From Tetranychus cinnabarinus (lineage: Eukaryota; Arthropoda; Arachnida; Trombidiformes; Tetranychidae), in assembly GCA_022266195.1 (NCBI GenBank), contig WHVY01000003.1:12400001-12464000 (forward strand): a DNA stretch of 64,000 nt, given 5' to 3'. A program made the translations under genes and the position numbers. Of the stretch, positions 51,611 to 62,043 are shown one piece after another. The notes beneath the pieces are model-generated. The model saw only the letters and a program-made list of their open reading frames with translations. It did not search any database and was not told where the DNA came from. The stretch's first letter is position 1. Each line of letters starts with the position of its first letter.

Positions 51611-52419
51611 TTGTAGGACCGGTGATAATTAAATTTAAATATGACTGAATTTAAAAATAACAATAATACCTATTTTCACTCGTTGATTTTATACAGGCAA
51701 TTGATTAACAGGATCATAAGATTAGGGTGGTTAAGAATCGGTAATAAAAAATATTTGCATTAACAGATGAAAGACAATGAGGAATAGTGATGAAAGATGA
51801 TACAGAAAGAGGATAGAATTTAAACAAATCAATAACCAGTTATACACATTATAAAATAAGAAAAGACAGAACGAAAAAATATTCACTATTGCAGCACCGT
51901 TGTTACTTGAGTGTCGCTATAGAAATTCTTAAAGGACTGATTGAGCCAAAAAATTTCATAACTCCTTGTCCAGTTCAAGCTGATAAAGGTAAATCATCAC
52001 GAATGAATCAAAATAAGTTAATGAATTGAAGTCATTAGTTTGCATGACTGTTTATGTTTATTTTCACTTGTATTTTACATTTTACCAGCGGTTATACCAG
52101 GCATAACCAGTAACTATGGTGACTGTAAACATTAACCATCGCCATCTGTTGGTATATTAAGATATAAACTCTCACATTGAATTGAATATTTGAAATTGTT
52201 TAACCAAAAAATGCCAAAACATGAAACCAGATGCGTAATTAGTGTTTAAAATTATCCCCTGAACCTGAAAAGAATGGACAGTGAATATTCATTGATTTTA
52301 ACAAATTAAAACTCACCAATAACGATTAGGAACGTATAGATACCCAATCACTCCTAAAGGAGATAAATTTAAATTATCTTGAGTGCATTTGCGAATTAAA
52401 TGATTTAAAGTCGATTTAG
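51611..52419. other. short intergenic / 5' region of the RILP-like gene
   Basis: Presumed promoter and 5' UTR of the RILP-like gene. It contains the GCCATCTGTTGG motif at 52141 and no ORF of note. Confidence 0.45.
52141..52152 (+). promoter_or_regulatory. GCCATCTGTTGG motif between the sushi and RILP-like genes
   Basis: About 540 nt upstream of the RILP-like ATG and 270 nt beyond the sushi gene stop. It shares the GCCATCT core with the nus1 and smg5 upstream sites. Confidence 0.3.
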
Positions 52420-52852
52420 TTAAGAGATATATTTACTATTTGAAGCTGCGCAAGTTGGAACTGCCGCTGACCAGGCTCCATTCGGTAAGCATGTTATGGT
52501 TGCCGATCCAGTTAAAGTGTAACCAGTGGCACACGCAAAAGTACATGTACCTCCAGGCGTAGTTGAACACATTGATGCGAATCCTCCGTTAGCTGGTGCA
52601 GCTAATGGACTACATTGTACTTGAAGAGAAACCAATGGGAAATTCAGTTTAGATTTGAATTGTTTCATCTCTATCATGCATCGTTTTTACTCACCAAAAT
52701 TGTTGTTTGGAAATGGAAAGAATTGTCCATTAATAGAATCAGTTAATTGTAAAATAAGAAAAACCAAAACTGTAAAAGGAATGAATTAAAATTTAAAAGC
52801 AAAAATTAATGGAAATTTCAATCATACCAATGAAATAAATTAACTGCTTCAT
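52420..52852 (-). CDS. small secreted single sushi (CCP/SCR) domain protein
   Basis: Three exons (52852-52828, 52769-52695, 52619-52420) splice in frame to 99 aa. Residues 1-~22 form a signal peptide (MKQLIYFIVLVFLILQLTDS) followed by NGQFFPFPNNN. Residues ~34-92 are one sushi domain: CSPLAAPANGGF, GTCTFACATGYTLTGSATIT, C-NGAWSAAVPTC. It has six cysteines rather than the classical four. The extra pair sits in the MCSTTPGGTCTFAC segment, as in selectin-type repeats. Sushi domains mediate protein binding in complement-like, adhesion and hemolymph proteins; with only one domain and no membrane span this is probably a small secreted factor. It ends a few residues after the domain. Role unknown. 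Confidence 0.8.
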
Positions 52853-54121
52853 CGTCGATTTGAATCAAAACTAGTTCACTAGTCAACTCAACTCAATCAA
52901 ATCGATAGAATGTAAATGTGTTATTTCATGGAATCAACCAGAATCACTTCAATTAATCAAACTTTTCGCTATTGTTACAATATTTAGTCTGTTTAATGCC
53001 AAGAAATCACTTTTTAGATTATATTCAATTGTAATTGGGACTGAGCCACTCAATAATAAAATGATTGTTATAATCGCAACTGTTTGAACATTATTTTTCA
53101 TTCTGCGTCATTGATTAATTATGTGCAGTCAGTCTTGTGTCTCAATTATTGTCATTGAATTAATGACAATTCATTCCCAAAATCACAAAATATTGTACCA
53201 GGCATTTCAATGAAATATATCTCCTTTTGAAGGTCGATTTATCGGTAATAAAAGAGATCAACAAAAGGATATTCCTACTAAGGCCATTCGACAAAGAAAA
53301 TGTCAGTTTAGTTTAACTTATTGTACATTCTATCGTGATCAGATCACATAAAGAGATTTCTCTTCAAGTCATAGGAATAAAACTTTTTGATAGTTTCAAC
53401 TGAAATCCTCAATTCAATCAATTAAAGCTCCTGAGTGAATTTATTAATACATTAAATGATCTCCAGTATATGATACAAGAAAAATGATAGCTTTGAGATG
53501 GCAATAACGAAAAATCACTTTGATTCTCAATTCAATTCCAAGATTTTACCTTTTTGAATAATGGTGTAAATTCACAGCTTTCAAAAACTTATGTTTTTAA
53601 TGATTTCTAGAGCAAGCTAAATGATGAGTGAAGCTAGACATAATAACTCTGATTAACTCTTGTCAATACTCTTTTATTAAAAGTTTGACATTTGAATACA
53701 TAACGTTAGTGGTGCAAAAAACAAAAGGTGAAGATTTTATTGAAAATGTGTTTGGTTGTACGGTTGGATTGTATTGTCCACAGCCAAGAACGTCGCAGTA
53801 TACTTTCAGAGAATGTATTATCAGTACTAGACCCAGGTCGGTTGATAAGGAATTGAAAGTTATTTTCCTTTCTTTACATTTTTTGGTTTGAATTTTACAA
53901 TTTACCAAACTGTTTGTCACAGAAGTTCAGTTCGAATACAAAACATTTTCATTTCCAACTTTTACTCACAATTGTATCTATTCAGATAAGGAACCGGCTT
54001 TTTTCACCACTTTTCTCAATTAATACTTTTCCCATCGTATTGTCCACAATATTGTCAAAAATGTCATTGTTTTGGAGCTACTTAACCTTACACACAAGCC
54101 ATGACCCATCCTTGAAAACAC
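52853..54121. other. intergenic left of the F-box array
   Basis: No gene recognised. The part at 53837-53977 recurs upstream of F-box gene B. ORFs at 53628-53920 overlap that repeat and show no domain. Confidence 0.5.
53837..53977. repeat. array flank repeat, copy 1 (141 bp)
   Basis: Nearly identical to 57908-58048 (a few differences), same orientation. It marks a unit boundary upstream of F-box genes A and B. Confidence 0.85.
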
Positions 54122-54732
54122 CTGTAAATATTATGCTTAATTATTATGCTGTTCAAAATAGTCTTTTTGTAATCAGATTGATTTCATACTTTATTTACCT
54201 TACCTACCAAAAAGTGCACATAACTTTTTCAATGGCCCCTATTAAGGAGGAGTTTTATCTACTTTTGAATTTCGTTGAATTTTGATTCGATTTCTTTAAT
54301 TATCAATAGGCTTAATTAAATTTTCTTTAGTGAAATATCAATCCAAAAACTCTCAAAATCAGTTTAAAGTAACATTTTTGCGTAAATTTGATCTATCAAG
54401 GAAGATTGAAAATTATGAATTATGCTGTTCGACGACCAGTGTGAATAAGCTATTTCCAGCTTGGTTAGGAAACTTGGGTTCCAGAAACTGCTTCTGTTAG
54501 GTGAGTGTAGCATTTTAATCATTGTTTATTATTTTTAAGGAATTCCAGAACTATCATCTCCTACGATTTCTGCAGTTAATTAATAAACCAGAAGAATACG
54601 AGGAAATCATTGAAATTTGCTTTCAATCAATCAAATCACACGCTACAGTTATCATTGGTTTTTGTGCTCAATTCATCTTGTGCCTAATTACAATCAAAGA
54701 TTAAGGTAGAAGATACTGCAATGAAGGAGAGG

Positions 54733-55153
54733 AAACTTATCCCCACTGGAGGATCCTTAATAGAAACCCAAAGGAAAATTAAGCATAAAAAAACTAAAAA
54801 ATGATTTAAAAAAAAAATTGATTAGCGATAAAAAATTGATGATTTACAATAGATTTGAATTTTTTATGAGCATGTGGCCAGGCGAGCATCCGTTAGCTGG
54901 ACTGCGACGGCTAGTGCGTCATCTAACCATTGAACACTGAGACCCTTTATCTAGACTTAAAAAGGAACCAGAACTAGAAAGCGAAGGGAGATTAGATAGT
55001 CCAGAAGGAATACACAATCATATGCCTACAAGATTTGAACCTTGATCTACTGAATCAGAGCCAGAAATCTTAACCAAACCTAACCTAACCTAACCACAGG
55101 TTCAATTGTAAAGCACACAGAGTCCTCCAGTGAGGATAAGTCCAACTTTCATT
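54733..55153. mobile_element. inverted-repeat element, copy A (~420 bp, left end trimmed)
   Basis: Counterpart of 61438-61860. The left end ACTTATCCCCACTGGAGGA is matched by the reverse complement at the right end (to 55153). Inside, on minus, lies a tRNA-like stretch: TGGTTAAGATTTCTGG (A-box-like, around 55061-55076) and GGTTCAAATC (B-box-like, 55032-55041) followed by CTTG that pairs with CAAG. So part of it may be a tRNA-derived SINE. Confidence 0.5.
55077..55095. repeat. short interstitial (CCTAA)n telomere-like repeat
   Basis: Nearly four units of CCTAA, the reverse complement of the arthropod telomere repeat TTAGG. Absent from the matching place in the right-hand block. Confidence 0.6.
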
Positions 55154-55231
55154 GCCTTCTCATGGATTGCTATCTCTTCTACACACGAACTTTATGTACA
55201 CCCTGTACTCTACTCTTTGATTTTAAATTAT

Positions 55232-55256
55232 TTCAGGCGGTTTCATAATGAAACTT
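55232..55256. repeat. TTCAGGCGGTTTCATAATGAAAC dispersed motif, copy 2
   Basis: 120-144 nt upstream of the F-box A start; matches 34616-34640 and 61914-61938. Confidence 0.75.
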
Positions 55257-55375
55257 TGGTTGCTTATTTCATGATAAACGTCTCAGCATTAAACAATTTT
55301 TACAGTTTGATTTGTTTCATTCCAGGCTGAATCTTTTCGATTTTTGTGTTGATATTGTCTATTCAAGCTGCTAAA

Positions 55376-57638
55376 ATGAATATCGATGAATTACCTGATG
55401 ACTGCTTATTGTGTATTTTCAATCATTTCGAGGAATTTCAAACTCTTCTGAATGTCTCTGAAGGTGAGTAAATCTTTCTTCTTTATAATACAAACTTCAG
55501 AGCCTGAAGGGTAAAGGAAAAGGTTTTCTAACTTAAGCTTACAAAGTAGTGTTATGGTAGCGTTACAATGTGATTCAAAGCTATTTTCATTAGTTTATAT
55601 TGAAAAATCAGATCATAAGAAATTGAAAAGAAAGGACAGAACCTCGCTAAAATTTTCGAAAAACACGTTTAATACGCTTTTAATACAAATAAAATATTCA
55701 GTTTGTGTCTTCTTTTTCTGTTACATTCTCCTCATTGTCATCTTCATCTTCATTCCTATCAAACTAACAATTGTAAGATAATTTTTACTTCTTACGTGTT
55801 ACACCCTTTATATAATATCGATTGAATAGCTTACTCACCAGTCATTGCAGAATGCCACGAGAATCACGTTAACCTGTTTTTCCATTTCACGCCTTTTACA
55901 TGACTTTTTGTATAATCAGAACTAATGATTGAAAACTGAAATTCGAAGATGGCCAATTCTCGAAAGTCTATGGTTCAAACCTGCGATCTATAGCACCAAC
56001 TATTCGTGAGTTTTGATCACAAAGAAGCGTAAAATGAAATATGCCCGATGATTAATGTTTGATTTCAATCTTTTTCATTGAGCCAGTTTAGTTTAAAATG
56101 TCATTTCTTAATGATTTCTTGAGATTCACGATTAATATTACAGTAGGAATTCTATAATGAGTCCATTATCTCATGAAATCGAAATTACGTGACCAGAAAT
56201 TTTAGACTTTGGAAAACTTATTTATTTTTTTATTTATATTTAGTTTGTGAAAGATGGAGAGGTTTGGTTCTTGAAAGACTACGCAAAGTTGAATATTTAA
56301 CAGGTAAGCTAAAAGTAAATGAGGAGAAACGCAATTAACACAATTTTTAATTTAGATGATGACGAGCTCCTAGGCCATCCAACTGGAAATGCCATAGTCT
56401 TTGAAAACAATGAACAACTTGAGGGATTTAAACTATCAAAATGGTTTCCTAATCTTAAGGTGAGTCCAATCGTAAGGGCTAAAATTAAGAAGACAGAACT
56501 TATTTTTCCATAAAATATAATTCTATTTTTTCTAGATTCTAGATGTTCACGAGGATCTTGATGTGAATGTTGTCGCAAATTTAAGAGTCAAAGGACTGAT
56601 ATTGAAATTTTACGCACATTTGGAAGTTTTGGATAATATCACTTTTAATAATCCATCACTTGAAATGTTATCGATTTCACGCTTCTGTAGTTTTTTCGCC
56701 AACGATATCCAAGGACCAATGCTGAAACAATTATGCATAACCGACTGTAACGTTACAGATTTTGCCTTTCATGCAGAATATTTTCCAAATCTGGAGAGAC
56801 TTCGTATTGATGCAATCGCTTGTAAGCTATATTTACTCATTGGTTTATTTGTTTCTTTATCTCATTATGAATTTGTGTCTTTATGAAACAGGCAACCATG
56901 ACGATATCTCAATTACTCCTAGACCTGTTCTTAAAAAGCTAGAGATATTGGAAATATGCAACGACGAAGCTTATCGGCGTGGTTCATATCGTGGGTTCAG
57001 ACTTGCAGACTTTTGTCCAGCTTTGAAAAGTGCCTTTCATTATTTGCGAAATAGGGTAAGACAAGATTACAAAGCTACCTTGAGACAGTTTTTTTGATTA
57101 AACTATTTTTTATATTTGATAAAGGGTACGATTGGCATTGAAAGTGAGACCGAAAATCATTTCTTAGAAGATTTGGTTCTTGAGTTTGTTAGTATTTCTT
57201 TATAAATTTAAAATTGAGATTCTTCTAATGTTTAGTATTTCCTTTTTAACATTACAGGAGAAACGTCAGTTGTGGTCAGATTTAAGAGAAATATTGAAAA
57301 AATATCCAAATTTAAAACATTTGGCTATTAGAGGAGGCGATGCAATATCTGATGAAAATATTCCTGAACTTTTGGAGCTACTTCCTCGCTTAGTTCTTAT
57401 TGATATCAGAGAATCGGAAAAAGTTACCGAAAAGTCAACTGAATATATTGATTGGTACTGTGAACATCATAATCGTTCAATTTCATTCTATCGCCAAGAT
57501 GACGAAACTGAAATAACGAAGAAATGGCCTCATTTATCCACCAAACGCGTTTCTATTGGTCGAGGATTTGATTTCATGAAAAACTGTTTCTTGAAGAATC
57601 ACTCAGATTTACCTTATTTACTGGATCCTGTTGAATAA
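55376..57638 (+). CDS. F-box/LRR-like array gene A
   Basis: Seven exons (55376-55463, 56244-56303, 56356-56459, 56536-56821, 56892-57055, 57125-57187, 57258-57638) join in frame to 381 aa. The N-terminal F-box reads IDELPDDCLLCIFNHFEEFQ, then VCERWRGLVLERL in exon 2. The rest has irregular LRR-like units (WFPNLKILDVHEDL, PSLEMLSISRFCSF, YFPNLERLRIDAIA, YPNLKHLAIRGGD). It ends in an array-specific block, SIGRGFDFMKN. F-box proteins serve as substrate receptors of SCF ubiquitin ligases; the target is unknown. Exon lengths 88/60/104/286 match copy C exactly. The intron at 57056-57124 is absent from copies B and C; reading through it gives a stop, so it must be spliced or the gene is broken. Intron 1 is long (780 nt) and holds a transposon remnant. 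An AATAAA lies at 57679. Confidence 0.85.
55729..55808. mobile_element. right half of an AAGGGTGT-ended inverted-repeat element, copy A intron 1
   Basis: Matches the right half of the element at 62378-62570, ending TTACACCCTT then TA. The left half is lost or unrecognisable here. Confidence 0.7.
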
Positions 57639-57678
57639 AAACAATCTATTATTATATTGACGGGATATTGAGTCACCA

Positions 57679-57684
57679 AATAAA
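57679..57684 (+). terminator. poly(A) signal AATAAA for F-box gene A
   Basis: AATAAA 40 nt after the gene A stop codon. Confidence 0.55.
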
Positions 57685-57907
57685 TTGTTTTTTGCGTTTC
57701 AGTATTAGATAGCGAGTGTTTTTTAAAATAATGAATATCTTTATATAAATAAAAAACTATTGAAACTTGCCATTTCATTAATGTTATTTTGCCTAACCTT
57801 TGAACAAATTCAAGATATATGTTTCCAAGTTAACAACCTAATAGAAAAAATAAGTCATCCCCTCAATGGATGGAATCTACTATAGATGCCCAAATGGTTC
57901 TCTAAAA

Positions 57908-58048
57908 GTCGGTTGATAATGGAATGAAAGTTATTTTCCTTTCTTTACATTTTTTGGTTTGAATTTTACAATTTACCAAACTGTTTGTCACAGAAGTTCA
58001 GTTCGAATACAAAACATTTTCATTTCAAATTTTTATTCACAATTGTAT
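57908..58048. repeat. array flank repeat, copy 2
   Basis: Partner of 53837-53977; lies 320 nt upstream of F-box gene B. Confidence 0.85.
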
Positions 58049-58161
58049 TAATTAATATTAATTAATACAGAAACAGTAGAAAGGGACAGAGAAGAAGGTC
58101 TCTTTTTCTAGACTTAAGTTGCCTAGTAACTATTGCCGTTTGAAGGGAACTTAAGCCCAGC

Positions 58162-58185
58162 ACTTGAGAGGTCGCCCTCTCAAGT
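58162..58185. repeat. perfect 10-bp stem hairpin
   Basis: ACTTGAGAGG, loop TCGC, CCTCTCAAGT. It sits in a locally GC-richer patch that also contains GGCGCC; this may be a transposon or LTR fragment. Confidence 0.7.
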
Positions 58186-58368
58186 AACTAGTGACACACG
58201 GCGCCTGTTAAAAGCCGAAGGCTGGTATACAGCCGGTCGACTGAGAAAGAATAACTTAAGAGAGAGATCACTGTACTTCACAAGTACAACTTACTCTTTG
58301 TCTTTTACCCTTTTGTTCAAAATCACCAGATCCAAGTGAAATCTTTAGTTATTAATATTCATTTTAAA

Positions 58369-60007
58369 ATGTTGATAAATGAACTGACCGACGATTGTTT
58401 GCTCGCCATTTTTGACCAATTCGATAACCTGTATCATTTAATAGTCTGTTTTAAAGGTAATCATGAATCATGTTTTTGACCCATAATCATTAGTATTTGA
58501 ATTATTTTTAAATGTAAAGTCAAGTAATGTGCTCTGAAGGCAATTGAATGATGATTTAGAAAATCAACACTTTTAGTAATTCAATACAAATTTTATTACA
58601 GTTTGTGTTAAATGGAGCCATTTAATTGTTAAACGAGCTAAAAAGGTTAAATATTTTATAGGTAAGAATTCAAATTTTAATGCAGTTTTATTCACATTTT
58701 GATCAATTTACTAATCGAAGAAATTTTTATTTTCAGCGAATCGATCTCCTTTACCTAATTATTTACCTGATTACGTTTATTATAGAGACAGAGATCTGAT
58801 TGATGTAGCCGGTTTGAGCTCATTATTATTTCCAAATTTAATAGTAAGTTGATATTGTTAATCAAACCTCTTTTTTAATTTTTCATTGAATATTAATTTT
58901 CTTATTTATCTTTTCACTCAGGTTGCTGAATTTTCTGATAGATTCCAAGAAAAAGTATATTGTTCCGATATTGTGGCATTTGTCAGAAAACATGAGCCTT
59001 TGAAAGGAATGATCACTTCATGTCGTTTAGCAATGGAAGAATGTTGTGATAAACTCGAAATGCTAGCCACCGAATGTAGTGAGCCACGCATTCTACGAAA
59101 TTGTTCCAGTATGAAACAATTGAGTATTTTTGACTATACTCTAGATGATCTCAAAGAGGACGTACAATATTTGCCAAATCTTGAAAGACTACAAAGGATC
59201 CTTAATGGTGATTATATAAATATTTTCTTCAGAAATATTCACTTATAAAAATCCATCTTGCATCTTCAGGCAGTTTCCTCAATGGTCCAGTATTAGAAAA
59301 GCTCAAAGTAGTTGAAATGTCCTCATATGTTTTCAATATTGGTAGGATTTTTTACGGTTTCCAGTTCATGGATTCATGTCCGAATTTACAAAGTGCCCAT
59401 ATTACCCTGAAAGCTGATACCATGCTTGTTGATGAAACATTGAAACACGAATGTTTGCAAGATTTAGTGATATATTTTGTAAGTATCGATTTAATTCGAA
59501 ATGTGAAAATATTTTCGGTATGCACAAATTTATTCGATCAATTAAAGATTGCAATCAAGAATGTTAGGTTTCTCAGGCTGGAAGGGTCGTCTGTTTATCC
59601 ACATAAACTAATTAATTTTATACTTATAGGAACATGATAGCCAAAGACGAATTGATCTAGAAAGAGCTCTTATGAAATATCCGAATCTCAAACATCTTGC
59701 GTTGAGAGGAGGTTGGTTAAATCATGAATATATCAAGCAATTGGTTGACATTTTACCAAATCTGGTTATATTTGATGGTCGCGGATGTCGTGGAGGCACT
59801 CTAAGATCTGTTGGTTATGTCCAGAATTATTTTGAACGAAATGTAAGATCAACAAAATTTTACTTCAATTGGAATCGGCATGAAATCAAATCAGATTGGC
59901 CTCAGTTGTACACTAAACGACAGAAAATTTGCCGAGGCTTTGATTTCATGGAACGTTTTTCCTTACATATCCCCATCGACACATTTTTGAGGTCTAGTGA
60001 TTATTGA
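58369..60007 (+). CDS. F-box/LRR-like array gene B
   Basis: Six exons (58369-58456, 58602-58661, 58737-58843, 58922-59207, 59270-59478, 59630-60007) join in frame to 375 aa. The F-box reads INELTDDCLLAIFDQFDNLY then VCVKWSHLIVKR. LRR-like units include YLPNLERL, CPNLQSAHITL, YPNLKHLALRGG and LPNLVIFDGRGC, and the array signature appears as ICRGFDFMERF. Exon lengths 88/60/107/286 mirror copies A and C, so the three are clearly paralogs, but B is much more diverged in residues 30-200. It has no intron at the place of A's extra intron. It is presumed to be an SCF substrate receptor with different target residues; nothing else is known. Confidence 0.85.
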
Positions 60008-60643
60008 AAACCACACACGCGTGAATATTATCTATTGTCTAATCTAAAAATTCGTGATTAAAGAAATGGAAATTTCATATCAAAAGAAGCGGTAGATAAC
60101 TTTTTTAGATTGTAGAGGCTTCAGAATGAATAGAATGGCAAATCGTGAAATGTGAATAAATTGTACTTCTTTCGCCATGATTTCGAACGATCTTTCTTAA
60201 AATTTTATATGCTGGTAAAATAATGCTAATTTTCGTGTTTCTTATTTCGCTCACTTTTAATTTTCTTAAATTTTTGCATGTTGATTACTGAACAAAATCA
60301 GTGAGAAATAATTTCATTATAATTAATAATTCTGCGAAATTGGATTTAAAATTGACAAATTTTTGTTCTTGTTTAATAGTGGACTAGGAAATCCCACAAC
60401 TTTTTGATGATAATCAACGTTGGCTGAACTGTAAAGGCGAAATGAGTGATGAATATGAGGGTTGTAATGGTGATTCTGTAAATGAAGTCTATTTGATGAA
60501 GGAGATTTATTTGTGTCACATGAGAAATTCTGGGTAATAGTTCATGAGTTCGAGTTTCTGGGTAGGAGCCAGACAACATAACCAAAGGCTATCGAAGTAC
60601 GATTGATAATCGTGGTTGCTATAAATATCTCTAGTTGAAGTTA
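60008..60643. other. intergenic between F-box B and the right duplicated block
   Basis: AT-rich; no supported gene. The minus ORF at 60373-60585 shows no recognisable domain. Confidence 0.5.
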
Positions 60644-61195
60644 CTTGTAAATATTATGCTGTTTAAAATAGTCGTTTTGTAATCAGATTGATTTCGTACT
60701 TTATTTACCTCACCTAACAAAAAGTGCACATAATTTTTTCAATGGCCCCTATTAAGGAGGAGTTTAGCTGCTTTTGAATTTCGTTGAATTTTGATTCGAT
60801 TTCTTTAATTATCAATAGACTTAATGTCATTTTCTTTCGTGAAACAACTATCCAAAAACTGTCAAAATCAGTTTAAAGCAACATTTTTGCTTAAATTTGA
60901 CCTAGCAAGGAAGATTGGAAATTAGAATCATGCTGCTTGACGAATAGTGCGAATAAGCTATCTACAGCTTGGTGCAGTTTCTGTTAGGTGAGTTTAGCAT
61001 TTTAATCATTGTTTATTATTTTTAAGGAATTCCAGTACAATCATTTCCTATGATTTCTGCAGTTAATTAATAAATCAGAAGAATGTGAGGAAATCATTGA
61101 AATTTGCTTTCAATCAATCAAATCACGCGCTACAGTTATCATTGGTTTTTGTGCTCAATTCACCTTGTGCCTAATTACAATTAAAGATTAAGGTA

Positions 61196-61408
61196 AAGGG
61201 TGTAGCAAGTTATGGCTTGCAAATTTAGGAGATTACGAGAAAATTTAACTTACTGTTATCTTCAAATTTGATGATATTGATAATGAAATACCATAGACAT
61301 GAACTGTCATCTTAGCATCTACATCGATACCATCAAATTTAAAGATAACGGTAAGTTAAATTTTCTTGTAATCTCCTAAATTTGCAAGCAATAACTTGTT
61401 ACACCCTT
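61196..61408. mobile_element. 213-bp MITE with long inverted repeats, TA target duplication
   Basis: The two arms are each about 78 bp and are reverse complements with few mismatches. The left starts AAGGGTGTAGCAAGTTAT; the right is the complement of AAGGGTGTAACAAGTTAT. The element is flanked by TA at 61194-61195 and 61409-61410. Copy A of the block has the uninterrupted empty site near 54705, so insertion followed duplication. No coding capacity; the TA duplication suggests Tc1/mariner-type mobilisation. Confidence 0.88.
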
Positions 61409-61437
61409 TAGAAGATACTGCAAAGAAGGAGAGGAAG

Positions 61438-61860
61438 ATGAAAGTTAAACTTATCCCCACTGGAGGACGCTTAATAGAAACCCAAAGGAAAATTAAGGGT
61501 AAAAAAATAAAGAAATTATTAAATAAATAGCGATAAAAAATTGATTGTTGATTTACAATAGACCTCAATTGTGTTTTGAGCCTGTAACCAGGCTAGCATC
61601 CGTTAGCTAGAACTACCACTTGAACACTGAGAGTATTCACTTCTCAGCGCACTGGGCTTTAACCAGACTTAACAAGGAGCCAGCATTAGAAAGGGAAGGC
61701 AGATTGGATAGTCCAGAGTCTTAAACTCTGAGTAGGAATCAATAATCATATACCTACAAGATGTGAACCCTAATCTACTGAATACAGAACCAGACATCTT
61801 AACTAGCAATTGTAAAGCCCACAAACAGAGTCCTCCAGTGAAGATAAGTGCAACTTTCAT
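61438..61860. mobile_element. 423-bp inverted-repeat element, copy C
   Basis: Ends are 34-bp inverted repeats with five mismatches (left ATGAAAGTTAAACTTATCCC, right complement ATGAAAGTTGCACTTATCTT). Present in both duplicated blocks. No clear target duplication. The interior includes the tRNA-like segment (minus, about 61760-61805). Confidence 0.6.
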
Positions 61861-61913
61861 TACGTTCTTATGGATTGCTATCTCTTCTACTCTACTCTTT
61901 GATTTTAAATTAT

Positions 61914-61938
61914 TTCAGGCGGTTTCATAATGAAACGT
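61914..61938. repeat. TTCAGGCGGTTTCATAATGAAAC dispersed motif, copy 3
   Basis: 106-130 nt upstream of the F-box C start; same motif as at 34616 and 55232. Confidence 0.75.
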
Positions 61939-62043
61939 TGATTGCTTGTTTCATCATTAAACAATTTTTACAGTTTTCTTTGCATCAATCCAAGCTATAT
62001 CTTTTCGATTTTTGTGTTGATATGGTCTTTTCAAGCTGCTAAA

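Larger units (their letters stand above)
54122..55375. repeat. 5' part of duplicated block, copy A
   Basis: Matches 60644-62043 in order and orientation, continuing through the F-box gene. Length differences come from the 213-bp inverted-repeat element present only in the right copy and several small indels. The 60-codon ORF at 54522-54704 is broken in the right copy, so it is not supported as a gene. Confidence 0.85.
57639..58368. other. intergenic between F-box A and B
   Basis: Contains the AATAAA of gene A (57679), the flank repeat (57908-58048) and a less AT-rich patch (about 58090-58290) with a perfect hairpin. No gene recognised; the 68-codon ORF at 58133 has no domain. Confidence 0.5.
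60644..62043. repeat. 5' part of duplicated block, copy C
   Basis: Counterpart of 54122-55375. It contains two additional features: a 213-bp element absent from copy A, and the better-preserved 423-bp inverted-repeat element. Confidence 0.85.

Noticed and set aside
54522..54704. 60-codon ORF upstream of F-box A
   Set aside because: The duplicated counterpart near 61020-61190 has an early stop, so it is not under coding constraint.
55030..55076. A genuine tRNA gene
   Set aside because: Only A- and B-box-like words and a T-arm are visible; no acceptor stem closes, so it is at best tRNA-derived.
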